From positions 76,880 to 140,879 of the forward strand of contig NZ_MUXN01000008.1 of NCBI RefSeq assembly GCF_001995215.1: a stretch of 64,000 nucleotides of DNA, read 5' to 3'. Source of the stretch: Amycolatopsis azurea DSM 43854. Its GTDB lineage: Bacteria; Actinomycetota; Actinomycetes; Mycobacteriales; Pseudonocardiaceae. This document shows, one piece after another, positions 26,698 through 35,849 of the stretch (its first letter is position 1; each line of letters begins with the position of its first letter). The notes under the pieces are model-generated. The model was given only the letters and a program-made list of their open reading frames with translations. It did not search any database and was not told where the DNA came from. The translations under genes were made by a program, and so were the position numbers.

Positions 26698-27933
26698 GTG
26701 GCGAAGATGGCGCAGGTCGTGGACGTGGGGATCGGCGGCAAACGACGCTGGCTCATCCTCGCGCTCGGCCTCGCCGCGCAGACCGCGAGCTGTTCGTTCC
26801 TCTACGGGCTCCCGTTCCTGGTGCCGTCCATGCAGCGTGCGGAGGGCCTCACGCTCGCCGAAGCGGGAACGGTGGTCGCGGCGCCGAGTCTTGGCCTGTT
26901 GTTCACCTTGATCCTGTGGGGTGCGGCCGCCGACCGTTACGGAGAGCGTTTGGTAATGGCTCTCGGACTCGGCGTCTCGGGGTTACTCCTCGTGTACGCG
27001 GCCATCGGCGATCACTCGCTCGGGACTCTCTTTGGAGTGTTCCTGCTCGCCGGTGCGAGCACCGCGTCAGTGAACGCCGCGAGCGGCCGGGCCGTCCTCG
27101 GCTGGTTCGGCCCGGCCGAACGCGGCTTCGCGATGGGCATCCGCCAGATGGCCCAGCCCCTCGGCGTCGGGGTCGCCGCCTTCGGTCTTCCGCCGCTCGC
27201 GGACCGCTGGGGTTTCCAGGTCTCGCTCATGCTGCCCGCGCTGGCCGCGGTCGTCGTCGCGCTCCTGGTGGCCTGGCTCCTGGTCGACCCGCCGCGTCCG
27301 GAGTCCGGGGCCGCCACGGGGGAGAAGCCGCCGTCGCCGTACCGGAAGCCGGCGCTGTGGCGGGTCCACGGCGCGAGCGCGCTGCTCGTCGTCCCGCAGT
27401 TCACCGTCTCCGCGTTCACGCCCGTGTACCTCGTGTCCGTGCACCATTGGACGGCCGCGTCGGCGGGCTGGTTCGTCGGCGCCGTCCAGATCCTGGGCGC
27501 GCTGGGCAGGCTCGTTTCGGGCCGCTGGTCCGACCGCGTCGGCAGCCGGTTGCGCCCGATGCGGCAGCTGGCGATCGCGAGCGCCGCGGTCATGCTCCTC
27601 GTCGCCGTCGGGGACGCGACCTGGCCGTGGCTGGTGCTGCTCGCGCTCGTGCTGGCCGCGGTGATCACCGTGTCCGACAACGGACTCGGCTTCACGGCGT
27701 CGGCCGAAATGGCCGGGCTCGCCTGGGCCGGGCGGGCGATGGGCACGCAGAACACCGGTCAGAACATCGCCGCGGCCTTGACTCCGCCGATGCTGGGCCT
27801 GGTGATCGGCGATGCGCGGTACGCCCTGGCCTTCTGCGTCGCCGCGATCTTCCCGGCGCTGGCCGTGGCCCTGGTGCCCGTCAAAGACGAGGTGCCCGTC
27901 AGAGACGAAAAGGGCCCCTCAGGACGAACCTGA
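26698..27933 (+). CDS. Major facilitator superfamily transporter
   Basis: A 411-residue membrane transporter with twelve predicted helices and the MFS loop motif as WGAAADRYGERLVM after helix 2 and SGRWSDRVGSRLRPMR after helix 8. It resembles the nitrate/oxalate-formate-like or CynX-type branch, but the substrate cannot be inferred. The GTG at 26698 and ATG at 26707 are both possible starts. The C-terminal codons run into the terminator hairpin: the stop codon lies in its right arm. The upstream inverted repeat suggests specific regulation. Confidence 0.9.
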   Translation: MAKMAQVVDVGIGGKRRWLILALGLAAQTASCSFLYGLPFLVPSMQRAEGLTLAEAGTVVAAPSLGLLFTLILWGAAADRYGERLVMALGLGVSGLLLVYAAIGDHSLGTLFGVFLLAGASTASVNAASGRAVLGWFGPAERGFAMGIRQMAQPLGVGVAAFGLPPLADRWGFQVSLMLPALAAVVVALLVAWLLVDPPRPESGAATGEKPPSPYRKPALWRVHGASALLVVPQFTVSAFTPVYLVSVHHWTAASAGWFVGAVQILGALGRLVSGRWSDRVGSRLRPMRQLAIASAAVMLLVAVGDATWPWLVLLALVLAAVITVSDNGLGFTASAEMAGLAWAGRAMGTQNTGQNIAAALTPPMLGLVIGDARYALAFCVAAIFPALAVALVPVKDEVPVRDEKGPSGRT

Positions 27934-27943
27934 GGGGCCCTTT
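27909..27943. terminator. Bidirectional terminator between MFS gene and acidic-protein gene
   Basis: Perfect 15-bp arms AAAGGGCCCCTCAGG (27909-27923) and CCTGAGGGGCCCTTT (27929-27943) with a 5-nt loop. The A and T ends give a short U-tract on each strand. The MFS stop codon (27931-27933) is inside the right arm. Confidence 0.88.
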
Positions 27944-27954
27944 CACGGGGTGGA

Positions 27955-29199
27955 TCAGACGACCGTGAGGCGGTTCTCGAAGGTCTCGACGAGCTTGCGC
28001 CACTCGGACTGCTCGGCGTCGAACGGAGCGCTCGGCTCGAGCCGCGTGGGGTCCGGCCGCAGCACGAACGACACCAGCCAGCCGAGGCTTTCGTTGGCGG
28101 CCAGCGCGGTTTCGACGCTGTCGTCTTCGGCCCATTCGGCGGCGTCGGTGATCAGCTCGACGGCCAGCTCCAGCTGGGTCGGGTCGATCGACTCCGGGCC
28201 TTCGGCGATGTCGTCGGCGATGCCGTTCAGCACGTAGGTGTTCTCGGTGTCGACGTCGATCTCGAGCTCGCCCGCGGTGGCCTTCGTGGTCACCTCGTCC
28301 CAAGTGGACACTTGGGCGAGGTCGTTGCCCGCCAGCTCCTTGCCGTCCGCGAGCGCGCGGATGAGGGCCTTCTCGGAGGTGAAGACGTCGATCTCGCCTT
28401 CGCTGCCGAGGAAGATCGGCTTGTCGTCGAGGTAGCAGCGCAGCGTGTAGTACTCGGCGCCCGAGGTGATGATCTTGATCGGGTCGATGCCGACCTCGCC
28501 CCAGAAGCCGACGGGCTCGTCGTCCTCGTCCTCATCGTCGTCCGCGTCGACGTCTTCGAGGTCCTCGGCCGCGGCGGCCTCGGCTTCGGCGGACTCCGCG
28601 AGGAAGGTCGCGAGCTCCTCCGCCGTCTGCTCCAGCACCTTCTCGTCGACGTCGGGGACGGTCACCAGACCGTCGATCGCGTCGAGCACGGTGTCCCACT
28701 TCTCGGAGACCGCCTCGGACAGGTCCGCCCAGAGACGCTCGCCGTCACGGCCGGAGAAGGGCAGCGTGCCCTGGTCCAGCAGCGAGAAGCTCTCGTGCGC
28801 GTCGAGGACCTCGTGGACCTCGTCGAGCTCGCACACGTCCGCGAGCGAACGCACGATGCCGATGATCTCGGCCAGCTCGCCCAGCGTCCACTGGTCCGGC
28901 TTCTCGGCGACCAGCTCGGGGACGCCCACCAGGTCGTAGGTGTGGTCGTCGTCCGGGATCAGCTCGGGCACGTTCAGCGCCGGCACGACCTCCCACGCGG
29001 GGTGGTCGAGCAGGTCGTGCTGCTCGGAGGTCCGCACGAATGCGGCGAGGTGCGCGGCGTCCGGGAAGGCGTACAGGTCTTCCTCGTCGCCGAGGAAGGC
29101 TTCCCACTCCTCGCCGTCCTCCCGCCAGCGCGGCGCCCAGAGAGTGACGACGTCACCCTGTGGCAGGCCGAGTTCGATCGGGATGATGTCCTGTGCCAT
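27955..29199 (-). CDS. Acidic conserved protein, Rv3311-like (sometimes labelled primosomal protein)
   Basis: A 414-residue soluble, strongly acidic protein. The N-terminus MAQDIIPIELGLPQGDVVTLW and the segment DLYAFPDAAHLAAFVR are hallmarks of an actinobacterial family that includes, as I recall, M. tuberculosis Rv3311, located in the same gene neighbourhood. An Asp/Glu-only stretch lies near residues 214-230. No catalytic motif, signal peptide or membrane segment is seen. The name primosomal protein used in some annotations has no support visible here. It is divergent from the DUF3516 helicase gene, about 150 bp away. Confidence 0.85.
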   Translation of the reverse strand: MAQDIIPIELGLPQGDVVTLWAPRWREDGEEWEAFLGDEEDLYAFPDAAHLAAFVRTSEQHDLLDHPAWEVVPALNVPELIPDDDHTYDLVGVPELVAEKPDQWTLGELAEIIGIVRSLADVCELDEVHEVLDAHESFSLLDQGTLPFSGRDGERLWADLSEAVSEKWDTVLDAIDGLVTVPDVDEKVLEQTAEELATFLAESAEAEAAAAEDLEDVDADDDEDEDDEPVGFWGEVGIDPIKIITSGAEYYTLRCYLDDKPIFLGSEGEIDVFTSEKALIRALADGKELAGNDLAQVSTWDEVTTKATAGELEIDVDTENTYVLNGIADDIAEGPESIDPTQLELAVELITDAAEWAEDDSVETALAANESLGWLVSFVLRPDPTRLEPSAPFDAEQSEWRKLVETFENRLTVV

Positions 29200-29352
29200 T
29201 CCTTAGCCCTCTCGGATTACCGCCTGTGTGCGCGCGGCCGGGCGATGCTTGCCCGATGAGTGCGCGGTACCGCGAAGCCTACGGGTTTCCGCCGATGGGC
29301 GCGATCACCCCTGGGCAAGAAGCGACCAACGGATGGCACGATAGGCCTTCTG

Positions 29353-31857
29353 ATGACACTTACAGACCTCCTGCCTGCGGCTCCCGACCCCGACTCGCTG
29401 TTCGAAGCCTTCTCGACCTGGACAGCCGAGCGCGGGTTAGAGCTGTACCCCGCGCAGGAGGAGGCCATCATCGAGGTGGTCTCCGGGGCGAACCTGATCC
29501 TGTCGACGCCGACGGGCTCGGGAAAGAGCCTGGTCGCCGTCGGGGCCCACTTCACCGCGCTCGCGCACGGCCGCCGCAGCTACTACACGGCGCCCATCAA
29601 AGCCCTGGTCTCGGAGAAGTTCTTCCAGCTCATCGAGATCTTCGGCGCGGAGAACGTCGGCATGATGACCGGGGACTCGGCGGTGAACGCCGACGCGCCG
29701 ATCATCTGCTGCACGGCGGAAATCCTGGCGAACATGGCGTTGCGGTTCGGCGCCGACGCGCCGGTCGGCCAGGTCATCGCGGACGAGTTCCACTTCTACT
29801 CGGAACCGGATCGCGGCTGGGCCTGGCAGGTGCCGCTGCTGGAACTGCCGAAGGCGCAGTTCGTGCTGATGTCGGCGACGCTGGGCGACGTCTCGTTCTT
29901 CGAAAAAGATCTCACCAGGCGCACGGGCCGCCCGACCGCGGTGGTCACCTCGGCGGAGCGGCCGGTGCCGCTCACCTTCCGCTACGCGCTGACACCGTTG
30001 CACGAGACGATGTCCGAGCTGCTCAACGGCGGTCAGTCGCCGGTCTACGTCGTGCACTTCTCGCAGGCCGCGGCGATCGAGCGCGCGCAGACGCTGATGA
30101 GCATCAACGTCACCTCGAAGGCGGAGAAGGAGGCCATCGCCGAGATGCTCGGCGACTTCCGGTTCTCGGCCGGGTTCGGGAAGACGTTGTCCCGGCTGGT
30201 CCGGCACGGCATCGGCGTGCACCACGCCGGGATGCTGCCGAAGTACCGGCGCCTGGTCGAACAGCTCGCGCAAGCCGGGCTGCTGAAGGTGATCTGCGGG
30301 ACCGACACGCTCGGCGTCGGCATCAACGTACCTATCCGCACAGTGGTCTTCTCCGCGCTGACGAAGTACGACGGCGTGCGGCAGCGGCATCTCAAGGCGC
30401 GTGAGTTCCACCAGATCGCCGGGCGCGCGGGCCGGGCCGGGTACGACACCGACGGCTACGTCGTCGTGCAGGCACCGGACCACGTCGTCGAAAACGCCAA
30501 GGCGCTGGAGAAGGCGGGCGACGATCCCAAGAAGAAAAAGAAGATCGTCCGCAAGAAGGCGCCCGAAGGGTTCGTCAACTGGACGGAGAGCACCTTCGAC
30601 CGGCTGATCGCGGCCGAGCCGGAGCCACTGACGTCAAGCTTCCACGTCAGCCACTCGATGTTGCTGAACGTCGTCTCCCGGCCAGGGAACGCGTTCGACT
30701 CGATGCGGCATCTGCTGGAGGACAACCATTCCGACCGTCCCGCCCAGCGGAAGCTGATCCTGCGCGCGATCGCGATCTACCGCGCGCTGCTCGCGGCAGG
30801 TGTCGTGGAGCGGCTCGACGAGCCCGACGAACAGGGCCGGATCGTCCGGCTCACCGTGGACCTGCAGTTCGATTTCGCGCTGAACCAGCCGCTTTCGCCG
30901 TTCGCGCTGGCCGCGATCGAACTCCTCGACGTCGAATCGCCGTCGTATCCGCTCGACGTGGTGTCCATTGTGGAATCCACTGTGGACAATCCTCGTCCGG
31001 TGCTGTCGCAGCAGCAGTTCAAGGCGCGCGGCGAGGCCGTCCAGGCGATGAAGGCCGAGGGCATCGAATACGACGAGCGGATGGAACTGCTCGAAAACGT
31101 CACGTATCCGAAGCCGCTGGAGGAACTGCTGGAGGCGGCGTATTCCCGCTACCGGCAAGGGCATCCGTGGGTCGAGGACTACGAGCTCAAGCCGAAGTCG
31201 GTCGTGCGCGACATGTACGAGCGCGCGATGAACTTCGTGGAGTACATCGGTTTCTACCAGCTCGCCCGCTCGGAAGGGCTGGTGCTGCGGTACCTCACCG
31301 ACACCTACGACTCGCTCCGGCACACGGTTCCCGACGAGGCCAAGGACGAGGGGCTGCAGGACCTCATCGAATGGCTGGGCGAACTCGTGCGACAGGTCGA
31401 CTCCAGCCTCCTCGACGAGTGGGAAGCCTTGCGGCATCCCGAAGAGGAGGGCCCGGTTTCGGCGCGGCCGCCGTCCGAACCGCCCGCGGTCACGCGGAAC
31501 GAGCGGGCTTTCCGGGTGCTCGTGCGGAACGAACTGTTCCGCCGGGTCGAGCTCGCCGCCCGGCGTTCCTACGGGACGCTCGGCGAGCTGGACGCCGCTT
31601 CGGGCTGGGACGCGGACGCGTGGGAAGACGCCATCGAGGACTACTTCGACGAGCACGAAACGCTCGGCATCGGACCGGACGCGCGCGGGCCCAAGCTGCT
31701 GATCATCGAGAAGGAGACGGAGATCTGGCGGGTGCGGCAGATCTTCGACGATCCAGCGGGCGATCACGACTGGGGCATCAGCGCGGAGGTCGATCTGGCG
31801 GCTTCGGACGAAGCGGGTTCGGCCGTCATCCGGATCACGGCGGTGGACCAGCTCTGA
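29353..31857 (+). CDS. DEAD/DEAH-box helicase with DUF3516 C-terminal domain
   Basis: An 834-residue superfamily 2 helicase, probably acting on RNA. Motif I is TPTGSGKS, motif II the variant DEFHFY, motif III SATLGD, and the C-terminal RecA domain has GVHHAGMLPKYR, GTDTLGVGINVP and the motif VI region HQIAGRAGRAGYDTDG, as in Ski2-like enzymes. From about residue 400 onward comes the large DUF3516 region, including a lysine stretch KKKKKIVRKK. The ATG at 29353 is chosen; upstream in-frame starts have no ribosome-binding site. It stands between the Rv3311-like gene and a membrane-protein gene. Confidence 0.94.
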   Translation: MTLTDLLPAAPDPDSLFEAFSTWTAERGLELYPAQEEAIIEVVSGANLILSTPTGSGKSLVAVGAHFTALAHGRRSYYTAPIKALVSEKFFQLIEIFGAENVGMMTGDSAVNADAPIICCTAEILANMALRFGADAPVGQVIADEFHFYSEPDRGWAWQVPLLELPKAQFVLMSATLGDVSFFEKDLTRRTGRPTAVVTSAERPVPLTFRYALTPLHETMSELLNGGQSPVYVVHFSQAAAIERAQTLMSINVTSKAEKEAIAEMLGDFRFSAGFGKTLSRLVRHGIGVHHAGMLPKYRRLVEQLAQAGLLKVICGTDTLGVGINVPIRTVVFSALTKYDGVRQRHLKAREFHQIAGRAGRAGYDTDGYVVVQAPDHVVENAKALEKAGDDPKKKKKIVRKKAPEGFVNWTESTFDRLIAAEPEPLTSSFHVSHSMLLNVVSRPGNAFDSMRHLLEDNHSDRPAQRKLILRAIAIYRALLAAGVVERLDEPDEQGRIVRLTVDLQFDFALNQPLSPFALAAIELLDVESPSYPLDVVSIVESTVDNPRPVLSQQQFKARGEAVQAMKAEGIEYDERMELLENVTYPKPLEELLEAAYSRYRQGHPWVEDYELKPKSVVRDMYERAMNFVEYIGFYQLARSEGLVLRYLTDTYDSLRHTVPDEAKDEGLQDLIEWLGELVRQVDSSLLDEWEALRHPEEEGPVSARPPSEPPAVTRNERAFRVLVRNELFRRVELAARRSYGTLGELDAASGWDADAWEDAIEDYFDEHETLGIGPDARGPKLLIIEKETEIWRVRQIFDDPAGDHDWGISAEVDLAASDEAGSAVIRITAVDQL

Positions 31858-31863
31858 CGGGGG

Positions 31864-31940
31864 CTGAAGGACGCTTTCACCGCATGCGACGTGGTGAAAG
31901 CGCCCTTCGCCGCGTGCGATGCGGGGAAAGTCCCCTTCAG
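31864..31940. terminator. Compound hairpin after helicase gene
   Basis: GAAGGACGCTTTCACC (31866-31881) pairs with GGTGAAAGCGCCCTTC (31893-31908) apart from one mismatch. A further arm GGGGAAAGTCCCCTTCAG (31923-31940) can replace the right arm. It separates converging genes and is related in sequence to the structure at 33651-33727. Confidence 0.75.
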
Positions 31941-32581
31941 CCGACGGGCACCGGGCGCAGTTCCCGCCGGCGCCGAACCAGTTGGACGATCAGCACGATC
32001 AGCGAGAGCGCGGGCAGCGGGTACCCGAGCAGCAGGCCCACCGTGATGTCGGCGACCGGTGCCGCGACAGCGGCGACGAACACCCACGTCGGCGCCACCG
32101 GCAGTTTCGGGCCGGTGCGCGCCTTGCCCCACGGTTTCGCCACCGAAAGCCAGGCCTGGAAGGCCAACGCGCTCGCCATCAGCGCGGTCCCGGCGGCCAG
32201 CGCCAGCGGCGCGGGCTCCGGATCACCGGCCCGCGCCGCCACGACCGAATCCCGCAAAGCGCCCGACAGCAGGAAGATCCCGGCGTAGAGCTGCACGAGC
32301 GTGATCACGAACTTCGCCAGCACCCACCAGTGCCGGGTGAACCCCCAGGCGGTCGCCGCGGCGAGCATGAAGCCGGTGAAGGCCGACGCGTTGGCGAGCG
32401 GTGCCAGCAGGAGCGAGTCGATCTCGTGCGCCATGGACGTCGCGGCGACGCGGATCGCGCCGTCGTCGGTGGTGCGGCTGATCACCAGGAAGGTGAACAG
32501 CGCCAAGGCTTGTCCCATCCAGCCCACCGAAGTGATGACGTGCAGCCACACGGTCAACTGCCGCCAGGTCTTCTTCCCCAT
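31937..32581 (-). CDS. Hypothetical multi-pass membrane protein
   Basis: A 214-residue membrane protein with about five to six helices (residues about 8-30, 53-75, 83-105, 125-146, 160-200). The N-terminus KTWRQLTVWLHVITSVGWMG resembles the start of small haem- or copper-protein-related membrane families (DUF2269-like), but assignment is weak. The C-terminus is basic (RRRREL). The start at 32581 (MGKKTW) is preferred; 32590 adds three residues. It overlaps the end of the compound hairpin by 4 bp. Confidence 0.75.
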   Translation of the reverse strand: MGKKTWRQLTVWLHVITSVGWMGQALALFTFLVISRTTDDGAIRVAATSMAHEIDSLLLAPLANASAFTGFMLAAATAWGFTRHWWVLAKFVITLVQLYAGIFLLSGALRDSVVAARAGDPEPAPLALAAGTALMASALAFQAWLSVAKPWGKARTGPKLPVAPTWVFVAAVAAPVADITVGLLLGYPLPALSLIVLIVQLVRRRRELRPVPVG

Positions 32582-32635
32582 GCCGCACACGTTCGCGTGA
32601 CCACCCCGCCCGCCACATCCGGGACGACCCTGAAA

Positions 32636-33232
32636 TCAGGCCGGAAGGGGCGGGAAGCAGGCCTGGGCGTCGTGGCCGCCGAACCACAGCCCGACCGTGA
32701 ACGCCATGGTCGCCTCCATGAGCCGTGCCCGGTCGAGCCCGCCGGCGTTCAGCGGCGTGCAACCGATGTCGCGCACCAGGGAACTCACCACCTCGACAGC
32801 CTCCGGCGGGCCGCAGAGCGGCACCGCGAGCGGGCGGCCGTCGAACATCGGGGGAGTCATCCGCCAGACATCCACGTGGCACAGGTTGAACGCCTTGACC
32901 ACGTGCGCGCCCGGCGCGGCGGCGGCGATCCGTTCCGCCTGGTCGGGGATCGTGAGCACGGCGCCGGGGCCGACCGCGTTGGTGCAGTCGATAAGGATCC
33001 TCCCGGCGAGATTCCCTGCCGCCGCAACGACCTCCGTCACCGAAGGCGCCGAGATGGCGAGCAGGATCGCGTCGCTCGCGCGAGCGGTTTCCGCCCAGGT
33101 CCCCACTCGGGTGGAGATCTTCTCCGCCTTGGCCCGGTCGCGCGCGGCGACCATCACCTCGTGCCCGGCGCCGGACCATTGGCCGCCGAGCGCCTCAGCC
33201 ATCCCGCCCGCGCCGAAAATGCCGATACGCAT
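32636..33232 (-). CDS. NADPH-dependent F420 reductase-like oxidoreductase
   Basis: A 198-residue protein with an N-terminal Rossmann fold: RIGIFGAGGMAEALGGQW at residues 2-19, followed by VMVAARDR, which suits NADP(H). It matches the F420H2:NADP+ oxidoreductase / ProC-like (pfam F420_oxidored) family; residues such as VKAFNLCHVDVW agree with the short actinobacterial members. The substrate, and whether it really uses F420, is not shown by the sequence. It is divergent from an HxlR regulator with 77 bp between, so it is the probable regulatory target. Confidence 0.88.
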   Translation of the reverse strand: MRIGIFGAGGMAEALGGQWSGAGHEVMVAARDRAKAEKISTRVGTWAETARASDAILLAISAPSVTEVVAAAGNLAGRILIDCTNAVGPGAVLTIPDQAERIAAAAPGAHVVKAFNLCHVDVWRMTPPMFDGRPLAVPLCGPPEAVEVVSSLVRDIGCTPLNAGGLDRARLMEATMAFTVGLWFGGHDAQACFPPLPA

Positions 33233-33309
33233 GTGTTTCGCTCCCTAAGATCGAGTTACGACACGACCGTAGAAAGCGGCGCGGGTACCAAGTGGTTACC
33301 GGAGGTCCC

Positions 33310-33654
33310 ATGAACGACGTCTTCCTCGCCGACTGCCGGGCCCGGCTGGCCTTCGACCTGATGGCGAACACGTGGAACCCGGTCGTCCTGTGGGCCTTGC
33401 GCGACGGGCCGTCGCGGCCCGCGGAACTGCGGCGACGGCTGGGCGGGATCAGCACGAAGGTGCTCACGGAAACGGTCCGGCGGCTGGAGTTCAACGGCCT
33501 GGTCCACCGGCGCGACTGCGGGCGGACGGCGAAGGTCGAGTACTCGCTGACGGACCTCGGGGTCAGCCTGCTCGGGCCCATCGAGGCGTTCGGGGAGTGG
33601 GCGCACCGGCATGGCGACGAGGTGATGGCGGCCCAGGACAAGGCCGTGGGCTGA
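33310..33654 (+). CDS. HxlR-family transcriptional regulator
   Basis: A 114-residue winged-helix protein with the family layout: CRARLAFDLMANTWNPVVLW near the N-terminus, then the DNA-binding helices LRRRLGGISTKVLTETVRRLE, and the wing VEYSLTDLGVSLLGPI. The start at 33310 is fixed by GGAGG five bases upstream. HxlR regulators respond to electrophiles, redox or aldehydes and usually control a divergent oxidoreductase, as here. Confidence 0.93.
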   Translation: MNDVFLADCRARLAFDLMANTWNPVVLWALRDGPSRPAELRRRLGGISTKVLTETVRRLEFNGLVHRRDCGRTAKVEYSLTDLGVSLLGPIEAFGEWAHRHGDEVMAAQDKAVG

Positions 33655-33727
33655 AGGGGACTTTCCCTGCGTCTCACGCGGTGAAGGACGCTTTCCGCCC
33701 ATGGCATGCGGGGAAAGCGTCCTTCAG
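33651..33727. terminator. Compound hairpin between hxlR and SorC-type gene
   Basis: GAAGGACGCTTTCC (33683-33696) pairs with GGAAAGCGTCCTTC (33712-33725). A third arm CTGAAGGGGACTTTCC (33651-33666), overlapping the hxlR stop, can also pair with the right arm. The layout and sequence resemble 31864-31940. Confidence 0.75.
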
Positions 33728-33729
33728 CG

Positions 33730-34713
33730 TCACGACGGGAGCGGGCGGGCCCCGGCCAGCTTGAGCAACGGGACGGCCGCGGCGGCGTCGGTGATCAGCG
33801 TCGAGACCATGCCGGACCGCAGGACGGCGTCTATGGCTTCGGCCTTCGGCTCCGTGTAGCCCAGCGCGATCACCTCGGGGACCGCCAGCAGCTCTTCGGC
33901 GCTTATGGCCAGCACGTGATGGGCCAGCCCGGTGGACATCGGCGTCCCGTCGGCGTCGAACAGGCGCGCGGAAACCTCCGCTTTGGCACCGCGTTTCGCG
34001 ATCGCGCTCCGCTCGGTCTCGTCGAGCGCGTCGTAGACCGTCGACTCCTCGGGTTTCCACGCGCCGATGCTGACGACGGCCTTGGTCAGGTTCTTGAACT
34101 GCCCGAAGGTCTCCGCGATCCCGGGTTGCCTGCGCAGGGTCTCGGTGGTGCGGCGGTCGGGGAGGACGAGCGGCCCGAAGATCGGGTACGCCTCGCCGCC
34201 GGACACCGACGCGACCCGGCTGACCGTCTCCACCGACCGGTCCCGCATGTCCATGCCCGCCTGCACTCCGCACAGCTGCACGACCGGGCATTTCGGCAGC
34301 GACTCGATCGCCTCGGTCATCGCGTTCACGGAACGTGCCCAGGACAGGCCGATGACGTCGCCCGGAGTGACGATTTCGGTCAGGAGGCGGGCGGCGAGCG
34401 AGCCGATCTTCCGTCGCGCCACTTCGCGGGATTCCGGCTCCGGCGCTCGTTCGAGCACGAGAACCCGGTCCAGCCGATACGCGGAGCGGATTTCCTCCGA
34501 CAGCACGAGATCGACCGGCGCCGGCAGCCGGAACTCGACCGTGACGATGCCGGTTTCCCTGGCGGTGTCCAGCATTCTGGCGACCTTGAACCGGCTGATC
34601 CCGAACTCGTCGGCGATTTCCAGTTTCGAGGCGCCCTGTTCGTAGAACCGCCGGGCCACCGCGGCCAGACGCAGCGATTCCACCAGGCCGGGACTCTGCT
34701 TCTTCCCGCTCAT
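33730..34713 (-). CDS. SorC/DeoR-type sugar-binding transcriptional regulator
   Basis: A 327-residue repressor or activator. The N-terminal helix-turn-helix is at about residues 15-55 (RRFYEQGASKLEIADEFGIS, FKVARMLDTARETGIV). The rest is the sugar-binding domain of the SorC family, with motifs GDVIGLSWARSV and VQLCGVQAG and the Gly-rich phosphosugar loop. The start MSGKKQSPG at 34713 sits within an operator copy, so the protein probably controls itself and the divergent polyol dehydrogenase/ABC operon. The effector is likely a phosphorylated polyol or pentitol. Confidence 0.93.
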   Translation of the reverse strand: MSGKKQSPGLVESLRLAAVARRFYEQGASKLEIADEFGISRFKVARMLDTARETGIVTVEFRLPAPVDLVLSEEIRSAYRLDRVLVLERAPEPESREVARRKIGSLAARLLTEIVTPGDVIGLSWARSVNAMTEAIESLPKCPVVQLCGVQAGMDMRDRSVETVSRVASVSGGEAYPIFGPLVLPDRRTTETLRRQPGIAETFGQFKNLTKAVVSIGAWKPEESTVYDALDETERSAIAKRGAKAEVSARLFDADGTPMSTGLAHHVLAISAEELLAVPEVIALGYTEPKAEAIDAVLRSGMVSTLITDAAAAVPLLKLAGARPLPS

Positions 34714-34825
34714 CTGAGCACTATAGCGCGAAATCAACCCGAAAGGTTGACGTAACACTGGGGAAAAGTTCACCATGCCTGGGACATGCAGTCCGAAGCA
34801 TAGGCCCACCCCCGCTCATTTGAGC
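34708..34825. promoter_or_regulatory. Operator pair for the SorC-type regulator
   Basis: The 12-bp palindromes GCTCATCTGAGC (34708-34719, over the regulator start codon) and GCTCATTTGAGC (34814-34825, about 20 bp before the dehydrogenase start) flank the divergent promoter region. A third inverted repeat, TCAACC-N5-GGTTGA, lies at 34734-34750. The match of the two outer sites strongly suggests binding of the same regulator to both sides. Confidence 0.75.
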
Positions 34826-34844
34826 GGAGAGAAGAGGAGCTGGC

Positions 34845-35849
34845 ATGCGTGCCGCGATCGTGGACAAGCCCGGGGAGATCAGGGTCGGCGAGGTACCCGA
34901 TCCGAAACCGGGGGATCGCCAGGTCGTCGTCAAGGTGGGTGCCTGCGGGATCTGCGGGACCGACCTCCACATCGCCGACGGGCACTTCCCGCCGACGCCC
35001 TATCCGATCGTCCCCGGCCACGAATTCGCCGGTGAGATCGTCGAACTCGGCGCCGACGTGCCGGGTGGCTGGAAGGTCGGCGACCGGGTGGCGGTCGACC
35101 CGTCGCTGTTCTGCGGCTACTGCAAGCCTTGCCGGTCCGGCCGCGGCAACCTCTGCGAGAACTGGAACGCGACCGGCGACACGGTGAACGGCGCTTTCGC
35201 CGAGTACGTCGCCGTTCCCTCCGCGAACTGCTACCGCATGCCGGACACGATGACCTGGGAACAGGGCGCCCTCGTCGAACCGGTCTCCTGCGCGGTCCAC
35301 GGCGTGCGCCGGATCGGCGTCGAGGCGGGGGAGCGGTTCCTCGTCGTCGGCGCGGGCACGATGGGCCTGATCATGCAGCAGCTGTTGCAGCGCGCGGGCG
35401 CGCAGGTCACGGTGGTCGACCGCAACACCGCCCGCCTGGGCCGGGCGATGGACCTCGGCGCGGTCGCGGTCGCGGGTGACGTGAAGGATCTGGACGACGA
35501 GAAGTTCGAAGCCGCCGCGGACTGCACCGGTGCCGCTCCCGCGATCGAAGCCGCCTTCGACTCGCTTCAGCGCGGAGGCCGCTTGCTGGTCTTCGGCGTC
35601 GCGCCCGAGGAAGCGCGCGTCGCGCTTTCGCCGTTCCGGATCTACAACGACGAGATCACCGTCGTCGGCTCGATGGCCGTCATGAACAGCTTCGGTGCGG
35701 CGCTCGACCTCGTCGCCAGTGGCGCCGTCGACACGGGCGCGCTGCTCACCGACACCCTGCCGCTGGAGCGGTACCCCGAGGCTCTCGACCTCATGCGCAG
35801 CGGCGCCGGCTTGAAGGTGCAGGTAATACCGGGAGGCGAAAGTGCGTAA
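34845..35849 (+). CDS. Zinc-dependent medium-chain (polyol) dehydrogenase
   Basis: A 334-residue MDR-family NAD(P)-dependent dehydrogenase, probably of a sugar alcohol. Catalytic zinc ligands are in CGICGTDLH (C37 region) and GHEFAGEI; the structural zinc site is CGYCKPCRSGRGNLC. The nucleotide-binding loop is VGAGTMGLIMQ. The form is that of sorbitol/xylitol/arabitol dehydrogenases. It has GAGGAG 6-11 nt before the ATG. It overlaps the next gene by 8 bp and is first in a dehydrogenase-ABC transporter operon, so oxidation follows uptake of the same substrate. Confidence 0.94.
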   Translation: MRAAIVDKPGEIRVGEVPDPKPGDRQVVVKVGACGICGTDLHIADGHFPPTPYPIVPGHEFAGEIVELGADVPGGWKVGDRVAVDPSLFCGYCKPCRSGRGNLCENWNATGDTVNGAFAEYVAVPSANCYRMPDTMTWEQGALVEPVSCAVHGVRRIGVEAGERFLVVGAGTMGLIMQQLLQRAGAQVTVVDRNTARLGRAMDLGAVAVAGDVKDLDDEKFEAAADCTGAAPAIEAAFDSLQRGGRLLVFGVAPEEARVALSPFRIYNDEITVVGSMAVMNSFGAALDLVASGAVDTGALLTDTLPLERYPEALDLMRSGAGLKVQVIPGGESA

